NCBI GenBank assembly: GCA_904501845.1
Contig: CAJGCH010000081.1
Span: forward strand, 1 to 10,959
Source of the DNA: an uncultured Bacillaceae bacterium
GTDB taxonomy: Bacteria > Bacillota > Bacilli > Bacillales > Pradoshiaceae
Direction of reading: 5' to 3'
DNA: 10,959 bases
Shown here: positions 1-7,198 of the stretch, in pieces
Layout: each line of letters begins with the position of its first letter
How positions within the stretch are numbered: position 1 is the stretch's first letter
The notes under the pieces: generated by a model
The model's input: the letters and a program-made list of their open reading frames with translations, nothing else
The model's database searches: none
Told to the model about the DNA's origin: nothing
Made by a program: the position numbers and the translations under genes

Positions 1-1060
1 TAGAGAGAGCTTGGGTTTGTCCGCGAGTAAACAGACCGGAGCCGTGTGTTCGCGGCAATAAGCCTACTTCAGATGAAAGCGGACGAATCTCTTCCGGATT
101 TCTTCCGTCAGGACGAACCTTCTCTTCCGTAATTAAACGGCGAACTTCATCTTTTACTAATTTGCTAAGGATTTCTTTTACTTGCTTAAGCGTATCCTCA
201 TCAGCTTCTCTTTCTTCAAATACAGCAAGAACCTTCTCTTTTACAGCAGAGATGGCATCCTCACGTGCATGCTTCTCCTGAACCTGCACGGCTGCATTCA
301 TTTCATCCAGGCACATGCCCTTGATTTCGTCAATCAGCGCTTGGTCTAGCTCATAAAGGACAATCTCGCGCTTTTCTTTTCCGACTGCTTCAACGATTTC
401 TTGCTGGAATTTAATCAATTTCTTGATTTCCTCATGTCCAAACATAATCGCTTCAAGCATTGTTTCTTCCGGCACTTCATCTGCACCGGCTTCAACCATA
501 TTGATCGCGTCCATCGTGCCGGCAACCGTTAAGTGGATATCACTCTTATCAAGCTGCTCAATCGTCGGATTAATAACAAATTCACCGTTAACCCGGCCGA
601 CGATAACTCCTGCAATAGGACCTTCAAAAGGAATGTCGGATACACATAAAGCAAGAGAAGAACCAAACATGGCTGCCATCTCAGTCGGGCAGTCTTGATC
701 AACCGATAAGACCATGCTGACTACTTGAACGTCATTTCTGAATCCATCCGCGAAAAGCGGGCGAATTGGACGGTCAATCAAGCGGCTTGTTAATACAGCC
801 TTCTCGCTCGGTCTTCCCTCTCTCTTAATAAATCCTCCAGGGATTTTACCTACTGCATACAATTTCTCTTCATAACTTACTGTTAATGGGAAGAAATCAA
901 GGTTCTTCGGTTCTTTTGATGCAACTGCTGTGCTCAATACTGCCGAGTCGCCATAACGAATTAAGGCAGCGCCATTAGCCTGCTTTGCTAATTGGCCAAC
1001 TTCAACCGTCAATGGACGGCCTGCCCAATCTAAAGAAAATGTGCGTTTCGTTTGCTCCAT
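1..1060 (-). CDS. pnp: Polyribonucleotide nucleotidyltransferase (PNPase), N-terminal half, cut by the left edge
   Basis: PNPase degrades RNA 3'-to-5' by phosphorolysis, releasing nucleoside diphosphates. It acts as a ring-shaped trimer in the cytoplasm and is a main mRNA-decay exonuclease in bacilli. The window holds 353 codons of a family usually near 700 residues; the active-site half and the KH and S1 RNA-binding domains lie beyond position 1. The first RNase PH-like domain occupies about residues 1-145 and contains [12 protein letters not shown] (75-86) and [11 protein letters not shown] (93-103). A helical linker domain follows. The second RNase PH domain begins near residue 318 with [20 protein letters not shown] and is interrupted just after TRGQTQAL. 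The ATG at 1060-1058 is preceded by GAGGAG (1076-1071), which supports this start. The gene follows rpsO after a terminator and a 171-nt spacer, as in Bacillus. No frame break is visible. Known in Bacillus as pnpA. Confidence 0.97.
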   Translation of the reverse strand, partial: MEQTKRTFSLDWAGRPLTVEVGQLAKQANGAALIRYGDSAVLSTAVASKEPKNLDFFPLTVSYEEKLYAVGKIPGGFIKREGRPSEKAVLTSRLIDRPIRPLFADGFRNDVQVVSMVLSVDQDCPTEMAAMFGSSLALCVSDIPFEGPIAGVIVGRVNGEFVINPTIEQLDKSDIHLTVAGTMDAINMVEAGADEVPEETMLEAIMFGHEEIKKLIKFQQEIVEAVGKEKREIVLYELDQALIDEIKGMCLDEMNAAVQVQEKHAREDAISAVKEKVLAVFEEREADEDTLKQVKEILSKLVKDEVRRLITEEKVRPDGRNPEEIRPLSSEVGLLPRTHGSGLFTRGQTQALS

Positions 1061-1158
1061 TTCTTCAAAACTCCTCTCTACTGCGTTAACTTGCATAATT
1101 TATCCTAATATCTTGTCCTTGACAGACAAAAGTGGGATTTAAACACCAAATTACTATT

Positions 1159-1187
1159 AGTATACTCCATTGTTGCCCAGTTTAAAA
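1159..1187 (-). promoter_or_regulatory. Weak candidate promoter for pnp
   Basis: Reading the minus strand, a good -10 hexamer TATACT (1164-1159) is preceded at 17 nt by a poor -35, TTTTAA (1187-1182). Transcription would start near 1152 and give a leader of about 90 nt. A promoter between the rpsO terminator and pnp would make sense functionally, because the terminator should block most read-through. The -35 is far from consensus and also lies within the inverted repeat CAGTTT/AAACTG (1197-1192 and 1183-1178). The call therefore rests on the -10 and on context. Confidence 0.35.
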
Positions 1188-1231
1188 AGCCAAACTGTCC
1201 ACAAAGCGGGCCATTACCCTCTATGTATAAC

Positions 1232-1258
1232 AAAAAAGCGGGATAAATCCCGCTTTTT
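1232..1258 (-). terminator. Rho-independent terminator of rpsO
   Basis: On the minus strand a stem AAAAAGCGGGA (1258-1248 side) pairs with TCCCGCTTTTT (1243-1233 side) around the 4-nt loop TTTA, followed by a run of six T (1237-1232). It begins 9 nt after the rpsO stop codon. The stem is flanked by A and T runs on both sides, so it could also terminate plus-strand transcription, but no plus-strand gene is seen here. It separates rpsO from pnp transcriptionally, though leakage is possible. Confidence 0.92.
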
Positions 1259-1267
1259 CTGAGTAGA

Positions 1268-1543
<276 letters not shown>

Positions 1544-1565
1544 TCACCTCCTAATTTTTCAATCC

Positions 1566-1610
1566 CCTGTTCCTGAGCAGGCGTTGGTGATGCGCACAGC
1601 CAAGGAAAGG
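1566..1610 (-). promoter_or_regulatory. Structured rpsO leader, candidate S15 autoregulatory RNA
   Basis: On the minus strand CCTTTCCT (1610-1603) can pair with AGGAACAGG (1574-1566), giving 8 bp with one bulged C. Inside lies a smaller hairpin with TGG/CCA ends and a bulged C around TGTGCGCAT. Two unpaired or competing segments are complementary to the Shine-Dalgarno at 1552-1544. TCACC (1590-1586) pairs with GGTGA, and TTTCCT can pair with AGGAGG using two G-U pairs. The leader could therefore switch between an open form and one that hides the SD. S15 leader operators are established in other bacteria; this specific fold is my inference by eye. Confidence 0.5.
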
Positions 1611-1629
1611 TTCATTTGATACGTTTATT

Positions 1630-1658
1630 AGAATACTACTATCTGAGTAAAAAAGCAA
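1630..1658 (-). promoter_or_regulatory. Sigma-A-type promoter of rpsO
   Basis: Minus-strand TTGCTT (1658-1653) and TATTCT (1635-1630) are separated by exactly 17 nt. The predicted transcription start is near 1623, about 86 nt before the rpsO ATG. The -35 element begins 4 nt after the ribF stop codon. No convincing terminator lies between ribF and rpsO, so rpsO probably receives both read-through and its own transcripts. Confidence 0.65.
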
Positions 1659-1662
1659 GTAT

Positions 1663-2607
1663 CTAGAAGTTTTCAAAATATTTTATCGCAAAATTTTTAT
1701 CTTGCTCCAGCTGCGCAACCAGCGCTTTTAGGCCATCAAACTTCTTCTCATCACGGATTCGCGTATCCCATTCAATACAGATGTTTTCTCCGTATATATT
1801 ATCCTCAAAATCTAATAAGTGGACCTCAACCGTCGGTTTCTCCTCTTTTTTGGAATGAAAGGTCGGCTTATAGCCCACATTACAAATTCCGTTATGCCAA
1901 ACGCCTTTGACCAGCATGCGCACACAATAGACGCCGACACCCGGCAAATAATAATCAGGTCCTACTTCCACGTTTGCCGTCGGAAAACCGAGCAAACGCC
2001 CCCTCTTTTCACCATCCACTACTTGCCCTTTCACGGTGAATCGTCTTCCAAGCAGCCGTGCGGTCTCTTCCATATTGCCGCTGAGCAGCTCCTTGCGTAT
2101 TCTCGTAGAGCTGATTTTCTCAGTGTCCAGCTCTTGTTTAGAAACAATTGTTTGTGTTAGTTTCCCCTGAGAATAAGCTGGCAGCTGCTCCATCGTCCCT
2201 TTGCCGCGGTGGCCGTATGTGTAGTCAAATCCTGCCACAATATGCCTTGCATTTAAGGAGATTAAATAGTTCTCGACAAAGGTTTCAGGGCTCAGACTCG
2301 CGAACTCCTTCGTGAAATGCACGATAAATAAATAATCAATACCCATTTGCTCGATGAGTGCAACTTTTTCATCCATGGGCGTTAGCTGTCTGACATGCTT
2401 GACTTCCTTATTCAAAATGACGGAAGGATGAGGGTCAAATGTCATGACAGCGGTATGCAATCCTTTTTCCTTTCCCGCTTCTATAGCCGTTTGTATGACT
2501 TGCTGGTGTCCGTGGTGGACGCCGTCAAAATAGCCAAGGGCAATGGCCAAGGGAGGAAATTCATCCCCCCTGTAAGCATGGGGATGATGAATCTTGATTA
2601 TTTCCAT
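1663..2607 (-). CDS. ribF: Bifunctional riboflavin kinase / FAD synthetase
   Basis: The enzyme phosphorylates riboflavin to FMN and then adenylates FMN to FAD, supplying both flavin cofactors in the cytoplasm. In B. subtilis the gene is called ribC, and loss of activity there derepresses riboflavin synthesis because FMN is the riboswitch ligand. The 314-residue length is typical. The N-terminal FAD synthetase domain shows the nucleotidyltransferase motif GYFDGVHHGH (25-34), GFDYTYG (126-132) and ISSTRIR (165-171). The C-terminal flavokinase domain, from about residue 187, carries the GFPTAN motif (207-212) for ATP and Mg binding. The ATG at 2607-2605 is preceded by AAAAGGGGA, a suitable SD. 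The gene lies 38 nt after truB and is probably co-transcribed with it. The stop codon at 1665-1663 is followed at once by the rpsO promoter. The 38-nt gap is too short to hold an FMN riboswitch. Confidence 0.97.
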   Translation of the reverse strand: MEIIKIHHPHAYRGDEFPPLAIALGYFDGVHHGHQQVIQTAIEAGKEKGLHTAVMTFDPHPSVILNKEVKHVRQLTPMDEKVALIEQMGIDYLFIVHFTKEFASLSPETFVENYLISLNARHIVAGFDYTYGHRGKGTMEQLPAYSQGKLTQTIVSKQELDTEKISSTRIRKELLSGNMEETARLLGRRFTVKGQVVDGEKRGRLLGFPTANVEVGPDYYLPGVGVYCVRMLVKGVWHNGICNVGYKPTFHSKKEEKPTVEVHLLDFEDNIYGENICIEWDTRIRDEKKFDGLKALVAQLEQDKNFAIKYFENF

Positions 2608-2645
2608 AATGATTCCCCTTTTATCTAGTCTTCACAAATAGTTTA

Positions 2646-3572
2646 CTATACATTTGGAATAACTTTAACAGGTTTGCATAAGCCTTTCTTCTCCGGATGA
2701 TGCTGGTAAACAGCCAAGAGTTTTTCCTGTTCATCTAAAACGGCAAAAGGGCTTTGTACTCCCTCAGCCAGAAGGTCCCGAGCGGTCAGGACCGCTCCGT
2801 TTCGCACCCTGGAAGCGATGGTCTGAGACACAGTAATCCTTGGCAAGTCCACTATTCCTTCTTCAATAGGCCTCAAAACGGCTTGAACCTCTCCGCTAGC
2901 GGCAAGCTCTGTCAATTCCTCCAGGCTTATGGCATCCTTAAGCATGAAACGGGCCGATCTTGAGCGCACTAATTTAGACATATGCGCCGGAAAGCCTAAT
3001 TGCTCCCCAATCATGCATGATAATGTCCTTATATAGGTTCCTTTTCCACAAGCAACCCGGAATTTGAACGAAATTGATTCACCTTCGAAGATATCACGGT
3101 CATCCAAAAGTTCAATCTCATAGATTTGAACCTTTCTTGAGGGAATCTCTACTTCCTGGCCTTTAAGGGCATACTCATACAGACGTTTTCCATTCACCTT
3201 CACAGCTGAATAAATAGGCGGCGTTTGCATGATCTCCCCTGTAAGGGACTGGAGCACTTGCACTATTTCTTCACGCATGATCGCCCGGTCTACTTTCTTC
3301 TCACTGACGGTTTCGCCTGATGCATCCTCTGTTGTCGTAGACCACCCAAGCGTCACTTCTCCTATGTATTCCTTACCGGCATCTGTAATATATTCTGCTA
3401 CCCGAGTTGCTTTGCCGAGGCAAATTGGCAAGACACCTGTCACATCAGGGTCAAGTGTGCCCGTATGTCCGACCTTCTTCATCCTCAGGATCTTCCTCAC
3501 CTTAATGATGCAGTCATGGGAGGTCGCTCCAGCAGGCTTATTCAGGATTAGTATTCCATTTAATTCATTCAC
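2646..3572 (-). CDS. truB: tRNA pseudouridine(55) synthase TruB
   Basis: TruB converts uridine 55 in the T-loop of nearly all elongator tRNAs to pseudouridine and also acts as a tRNA-folding chaperone. The 308-residue protein has the usual length. Visible signatures are NKPAGATSHD (11-20), the catalytic motif GHTGTLDPDVTG with the nucleophilic aspartate at residue 41, and PPIYSAVKVNGKRLYEYA in the RNA-binding core. A PUA-like C-terminal domain starts near residue 240 and includes FAVLDEQEKLLAVYQ. The start is GTG at 3572-3570. An in-frame TGA lies 12 nt upstream and the next in-frame methionine is residue 31, past the conserved N-terminal motif, so no ATG start is possible. The SD is weak: GTGAT ends 3 nt before the start, in the right register for the end of the anti-SD. 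A strong hairpin on the rbfA stop codon precedes the gene. Confidence 0.97.
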   Translation of the reverse strand: MNELNGILILNKPAGATSHDCIIKVRKILRMKKVGHTGTLDPDVTGVLPICLGKATRVAEYITDAGKEYIGEVTLGWSTTTEDASGETVSEKKVDRAIMREEIVQVLQSLTGEIMQTPPIYSAVKVNGKRLYEYALKGQEVEIPSRKVQIYEIELLDDRDIFEGESISFKFRVACGKGTYIRTLSCMIGEQLGFPAHMSKLVRSRSARFMLKDAISLEELTELAASGEVQAVLRPIEEGIVDLPRITVSQTIASRVRNGAVLTARDLLAEGVQSPFAVLDEQEKLLAVYQHHPEKKGLCKPVKVIPNV

Positions 3573-3608
3573 TTCATCACATCATTTCACAAAAAATTTC
3601 GCACACAG

Positions 3609-3637
3609 AGAAAAGGGATAGACAAAATTGTCTATCC
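3609..3637 (-). terminator. Hairpin at the rbfA stop codon, candidate attenuator or processing site before truB
   Basis: GGATAGACAA (3637-3628) and TTGTCTATCC (3625-3616) form a perfect 10-nt inverted repeat with only 2 nt between them; 9 bp with an ATTT loop is the realistic stem. The last G of the rbfA stop codon TAG is the first base of the stem. Downstream on the minus strand comes CTTTTCTC, only a weak and interrupted U tract. It could be a partial terminator that lowers truB-ribF expression, or an RNA stability or processing element. Which of these is unknown. Confidence 0.6.
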
Positions 3638-3996
3638 TACTTTTCCTCATTCTTCTCTTCTTTATGAATTTGGTGGAGAAGGCTTTCAATTCGATTACCA
3701 TAATCGATGGATTCGTCAAATTCAAAAAACAATTCCGGTGTCTTGCGCAGACGAATTCGTTGTCCCAGCTCAGACCGGATGAATCCTTTTGCTTTCTCTA
3801 ACCCTTTTAGCGTATCTTCTCTCTTCTGGGCGTCTCCCAAAACAGAGATATACACCTTTGCTTGCTGAAGGTCACCAGTTACTTCCACATCTGTGACAGT
3901 GACAAATCCTACCCTTGGGTCTTTTAGTTTACGACCGAGGATATCACTAAGCTCTTTCTTCATTTGTTCCCCAACACGGGTTGATCTAAGGCTCAT
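3637..3996 (-). CDS. rbfA: 30S ribosome-binding factor RbfA
   Basis: RbfA binds the immature 30S subunit near the 5' end of 16S rRNA (helix 1 region). It aids late maturation and is important for growth in the cold. The 119-residue protein is of normal length and has the single KH-like fold of the family. Visible features are an N-terminal helix with [13 protein letters not shown] (8-20), [20 protein letters not shown] (24-43), AKVYISV (46-52) and the conserved [14 protein letters not shown] (83-96). The C-terminus is short and charged. The ATG at 3996-3994 has the SD AAAGAGGTGA, whose first bases are the TAA stop codon of ylxP. Translation of the two genes is thus likely coupled. Confidence 0.97.
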   Translation of the reverse strand: MSLRSTRVGEQMKKELSDILGRKLKDPRVGFVTVTDVEVTGDLQQAKVYISVLGDAQKREDTLKGLEKAKGFIRSELGQRIRLRKTPELFFEFDESIDYGNRIESLLHQIHKEEKNEEK

Positions 3997-4008
3997 TTTC
4001 TCACCTCT

Positions 4009-4287
4009 TTAAAACCATTCTATTGATGTAACCGTTCGTTCGATTTCAGGGAAAGAATCCAAATAAGCAATAGCTCTTTGCAATTCCCTCTCCGATGAGA
4101 CCTTAGAGGAAGAGACAACGACGATGGCAATCACCGTTCGCTGCCATGTATCCTGAAAGTCCACTTCTGCGACAGAAGCATTGAATTTCTGTTTCAAACG
4201 GGTGATGACTCTTTGCAGAACTGCTCTCTTTTCCTTTAATGAATGCACATCAGGAATCAGACATTCACATTCTGCAGCGCCAATCAT
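4009..4287 (-). CDS. ylxP: YlxP-like DUF503 family protein
   Basis: This 92-residue protein belongs to the DUF503 family. It is small, soluble and has no signal peptide or membrane segment. Family features seen here are the N-terminal strand, [20 protein letters not shown] (16-35), where LKEKR is typical, then [16 protein letters not shown] (40-55) and a C-terminal helix and strand ending in SIEWF. The alternating strands and helices suggest a small ferredoxin-like fold. Its biochemical role is not established. Its fixed place between infB and rbfA suggests a job in ribosome assembly or translation, but that is inference from context. The ATG (4287-4285) overlaps the infB TGA by 4 nt (ATGA), and its SD, GAGGAAAT, lies inside the end of infB, so translational coupling is likely. 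Confidence 0.93.
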   Translation of the reverse strand: MIGAAECECLIPDVHSLKEKRAVLQRVITRLKQKFNASVAEVDFQDTWQRTVIAIVVVSSSKVSSERELQRAIAYLDSFPEIERTVTSIEWF

Positions 4288-6575
4288 GCTCGTTTAATTT
4301 CCTCCATTACATATGCTTCAATTATGTCGCCTTCTTTCATGTCATTGAAGTTTTTAATAGTGATACCACATTCATATCCCTGTGAAACTTCCTTCACATC
4401 GTCCTTAAAGCGCTTGAGCGTATCTAGCTCACCTTCAAAGATGACAATACCTTCACGAATGAGGCGAATCCCGCTGTTACGGGTAATTTTGCCGTCTGTC
4501 ACATAGCTTCCGGCAATCGTTCCAACTTTAGAAATCTTAATTGTTTGGCGAACTTCTGCTTGGCCGATAACTTTTTCTTCAAATTCCGGATCAAGCATCC
4601 CTTTCATCGCCGCTTCGATTTCTTCAATCGCTTTATAAATAATACGGTGCAAGCGCACATCCACTTTCTCGGATTCTGCGGCACGTTTAGCATTTACATC
4701 AGGTCGTACGTTAAAGCCGATAACAATCGCATTGGATGCAGCTGCAAGGGTAATATCAGACTCCGTGATAGCACCTACGCCAGCATGGATGATTTTTACT
4801 TTCACGCCTTCTACTTCAATCTTTTGAAGGGAAGCAGCGACGGCCTCAACTGAACCTTGTACGTCACCTTTTACGATAATATTAATTTCTTTTACTTCAC
4901 CTTGTTTGAGCTGGTCAAACAGATTTTCAAGCGTCACACGGGAGCTTTCGTTCCGTGATGCAAGAATTTGTTTTTGCGCACGTGCTTCCCCGACTTGACG
5001 AGCAGTTTTCTCATCAGCGAACACAACAAAACGGTCGCCTGCTTGAGGCACTTCATTCAAACCAGTGATTTCAATCGGTGTAGATGGGCCAGCTTCCTTC
5101 ACACGGCGGCCGAGATCGTTGACCATTGCACGTACTTTACCGAACGTATCACCGACAACGATTGGGTCCCCAATTCGAAGAGTACCATTTTGCACCAATA
5201 GAGTTGCCACAGAACCGCGGCCTTTATCAAGCTCTGCTTCAATGACCGTACCTATCGCTTTGCGGTTCGGATTTGCTTTATATTCATTTACCTCACTGAC
5301 AAGTAAAATCATTTCAAGCAATTGATCAATTCCTTCGCCTTTTTTCGCAGACATCGGAACAAAGATAGTATCCCCGCCCCACTCTTCTGGAACTAGACCT
5401 TTTTCTACCAATTCTTGTTTTACGCGCTCAGGGTTTGCACCCTCTTTATCCATCTTGTTGACCGCAACGATAATTGGCACCTCAGCAGCTTTTGCATGGT
5501 TGATTGCTTCAATTGTTTGCGGCATGACACCGTCATCTGCTGCAACGACAATAATGGTGATATCTGTTACTTGAGCTCCGCGGGCACGCATTGTTGTAAA
5601 CGCGGCATGTCCTGGTGTATCAAGGAAGGTGATTTTCTTGCCGTCTACTTCTACTTGGTAGGCACCAATATGCTGAGTAATACCGCCAGCTTCGCCTTCT
5701 GTTACCTTTGTATTACGGATAGCATCAAGCAAGGTCGTTTTACCATGGTCAACATGTCCCATGATTGTTACGACTGCCGGGCGTTCTACTGTGTTTTCTT
5801 CTGGATTTTCATCATCTGCGATAACCGCTTCAAGATCGGTAACGTCGACTTTGATAATTTCTTCTACTTCTACACCGTAATCTGCACAGATTAATTCAAT
5901 CGCATCCTTATCCAACTCTTGGTTGATGGTTGCCATTACACCAAGCATGAATAATTTTTTGATGATTTCGCTCGGTTCACGGTAAATCTTTTTGCTCAGT
6001 TCAAGGACAGAAAGAGATTCCGTAAACGTAATTTTTTCAGGCAATTCACGTTCTTTCCTTGGTGTCGGCTGATACTGAGATTTATTTTGGTGGCGTTGGT
6101 TGCCACGTTTATTTTTGTTATTTCTATTATTTTTAAAGTTTCCTCTTCTTTGATTATCTTGCACGCTTTTTTTCCCTTCATTACCCTTAGTTGCTGGTTT
6201 ATTCTTTGTATTTGTATTTTGAGTTGTATTCTGGCTGTTTCTTCCCCCAGATTGGGTTTGCTTTTGACCTTGTGCCGTATTGGCGGACGGCCTATTCGCT
6301 TGGCCTCCGCGATTAGGCTGCGGCTTATTCTGTTGCCCGTTCTGATTCACTCGGTTTTGGTTCTGGTGTTGACTGTTTCTAGTTGCAGTATTAGTTGAAG
6401 CTTGTGACTTAGCCGGAGCAGGATTGAATAATTTTTCAAGCCTTTCAACGGTATTATCCTCCAGGGCGGCCATATGATTGCTGACCTCAATCCCCATATC
6501 CTTCAATTTATTGATGACTACTTTACTAGATACATTGTTCTTCTTCGCATATTCATATACACGTACTTTACCCAT
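4284..6575 (-). CDS. infB: Translation initiation factor IF-2
   Basis: IF2 is the GTPase that places fMet-tRNA in the P site of the 30S subunit and promotes 50S joining. The 763-residue product is somewhat longer than the B. subtilis protein (about 716). Order of domains: IF2-N module (1-50), an Asn/Gln/Lys/Arg-rich linker (about 51-175), a second IF2-N-like module (about 183-238) and the GTPase domain. The GTPase motifs are G1 GHVDHGKT (273-280), G2 GGIT (297-300), G3 DTPGH (319-323), G4 NKMD (373-376) and G5 SAK (409-411). Beta-barrel domains follow, and the C-terminal fMet-tRNA-binding domain includes GYECGI. The ATG at 6575-6573 is preceded by GGGGGTGA. It follows ylxQ after 19 nt and overlaps ylxP by 4 nt. 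A possible second start at codon 138 is described in the findings. Confidence 0.98.
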   Translation of the reverse strand: MGKVRVYEYAKKNNVSSKVVINKLKDMGIEVSNHMAALEDNTVERLEKLFNPAPAKSQASTNTATRNSQHQNQNRVNQNGQQNKPQPNRGGQANRPSANTAQGQKQTQSGGRNSQNTTQNTNTKNKPATKGNEGKKSVQDNQRRGNFKNNRNNKNKRGNQRHQNKSQYQPTPRKERELPEKITFTESLSVLELSKKIYREPSEIIKKLFMLGVMATINQELDKDAIELICADYGVEVEEIIKVDVTDLEAVIADDENPEENTVERPAVVTIMGHVDHGKTTLLDAIRNTKVTEGEAGGITQHIGAYQVEVDGKKITFLDTPGHAAFTTMRARGAQVTDITIIVVAADDGVMPQTIEAINHAKAAEVPIIVAVNKMDKEGANPERVKQELVEKGLVPEEWGGDTIFVPMSAKKGEGIDQLLEMILLVSEVNEYKANPNRKAIGTVIEAELDKGRGSVATLLVQNGTLRIGDPIVVGDTFGKVRAMVNDLGRRVKEAGPSTPIEITGLNEVPQAGDRFVVFADEKTARQVGEARAQKQILASRNESSRVTLENLFDQLKQGEVKEINIIVKGDVQGSVEAVAASLQKIEVEGVKVKIIHAGVGAITESDITLAAASNAIVIGFNVRPDVNAKRAAESEKVDVRLHRIIYKAIEEIEAAMKGMLDPEFEEKVIGQAEVRQTIKISKVGTIAGSYVTDGKITRNSGIRLIREGIVIFEGELDTLKRFKDDVKEVSQGYECGITIKNFNDMKEGDIIEAYVMEEIKRA

Positions 6576-6594
6576 TCCTTCACCCCCGAATTAG

Positions 6595-6906
6595 TTAATC
6601 GAGCAAGGATTTTAATTTCTGTGCAAATCCCTCATCTTGTATGGATACTACCACTCTCGCTTCTTTTCCAATCGCTTCCCCAAGGATGGAACGATTTTGA
6701 ACCTTTCGAAGCGGCACTCCATAAAAATGACATTTGTCGGTGATTTTCTTTTCCGTATTAACAGAAGCATCCATGGATAATAAGACCAATTTCGCCCGAT
6801 TTGAGCGAATTTCCTTTACAACCAATTCTTCCCCGGAAATAACTTTTCTCGCTCGATATGCGAGTCCCAAAAGGGACTTCCATTTATTTTCATTCATTAT
6901 CGTCAT
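6595..6906 (-). CDS. ylxQ: YlxQ, L7Ae-family RNA-binding protein
   Basis: The 103-residue protein belongs to the L7Ae/L30e/S12e/Gadd45 family, whose members bind kink-turn RNA. YlxQ-type paralogues sit in the nusA-infB operon of Bacilli, and their exact RNA target is not settled. Visible family features are [20 protein letters not shown] (13-32), then the core [18 protein letters not shown] and a C-terminal [19 protein letters not shown]. No signal peptide or membrane segment is seen. The start ATG (6906-6904) is part of TAATG, so it overlaps the ylxR stop codon by one base, and AAGGAGA lies 5 nt upstream. A second in-frame ATG, three codons on, is further from the SD and less likely. Confidence 0.94.
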   Translation of the reverse strand: MTIMNENKWKSLLGLAYRARKVISGEELVVKEIRSNRAKLVLLSMDASVNTEKKITDKCHFYGVPLRKVQNRSILGEAIGKEARVVVSIQDEGFAQKLKSLLD

Positions 6907-7181
6907 TATTTCTCCTTGGCCGCCAGTTCCAATAGTTCATCATAAATGGAAGCAGGCACGTCGGCATCTAAATGATTAGACAGGCTGTTTTTCTTTTTGG
7001 CAGCGTTAATGGCTTCCTCAGAAAGGCTCAAGTATGCTCCTCGACCGGACTTCTTTCCGGTTGGGTCAATTGAAACCTCTCCTTCCTTGGAACGAACAAT
7101 CCGGATCATTTCTTTCTTTGGCTTCATTTCACCGGTGCCGATACATTTCCTTAATGGTATCTTTTTACGGTTCACCACCAT
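6906..7181 (-). CDS. ylxR: YlxR (RnpM), DUF448 family RNA-binding protein
   Basis: This small basic protein of about 91 residues is a DUF448/YlxR family member. B. subtilis YlxR has been linked to gene regulation and, under the name RnpM, to modulation of RNase P; I recall this and cannot check it here. Family signatures are [34 protein letters not shown] and a C-terminal helix AAKKKN. The GRGAY loop and RKC patch suit nucleic-acid binding. The start is ambiguous: codons GTG (7184), ATG (7181), GTG (7178) and GTG (7175) follow one another, with GAGGTGA at 7187-7181. I list the ATG, but the SD spacing and the usual N-terminus favour GTG at 7175. The gene lies 14-23 nt after nusA, depending on the start, and overlaps ylxQ by one base. 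Confidence 0.92.
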   Translation of the reverse strand: MVVNRKKIPLRKCIGTGEMKPKKEMIRIVRSKEGEVSIDPTGKKSGRGAYLSLSEEAINAAKKKNSLSNHLDADVPASIYDELLELAAKEK

Positions 7182-7198
7182 CACCTCACCAATACTTT

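Noticed and set aside
423..698. Plus-strand open frame inside pnp
   Set aside because: It lies antisense to conserved PNPase codons, its product is rich in Ser/Ile without family features, and no SD or promoter precedes it. It is a shadow frame.
1232..1258. Bidirectional terminator implying a plus-strand gene
   Set aside because: The A and T flanks make it symmetrical, but no credible plus-strand gene approaches it from the left.
2608..2645. FMN riboswitch upstream of ribF
   Set aside because: The gap is only 38 nt and has just an SD and a 5-bp repeat (ATAGT/ACTAT); an FMN riboswitch is far longer.
3573..3615. Separate promoter for truB
   Set aside because: No acceptable -10 and -35 pair with 16-18 nt spacing was found between the hairpin and the GTG start.
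5415..5894. 159-codon plus-strand frame antisense to infB
   Set aside because: It mirrors the GTPase domain codons, is rich in Cys and Phe as antisense shadows often are, and has no ribosome binding site.
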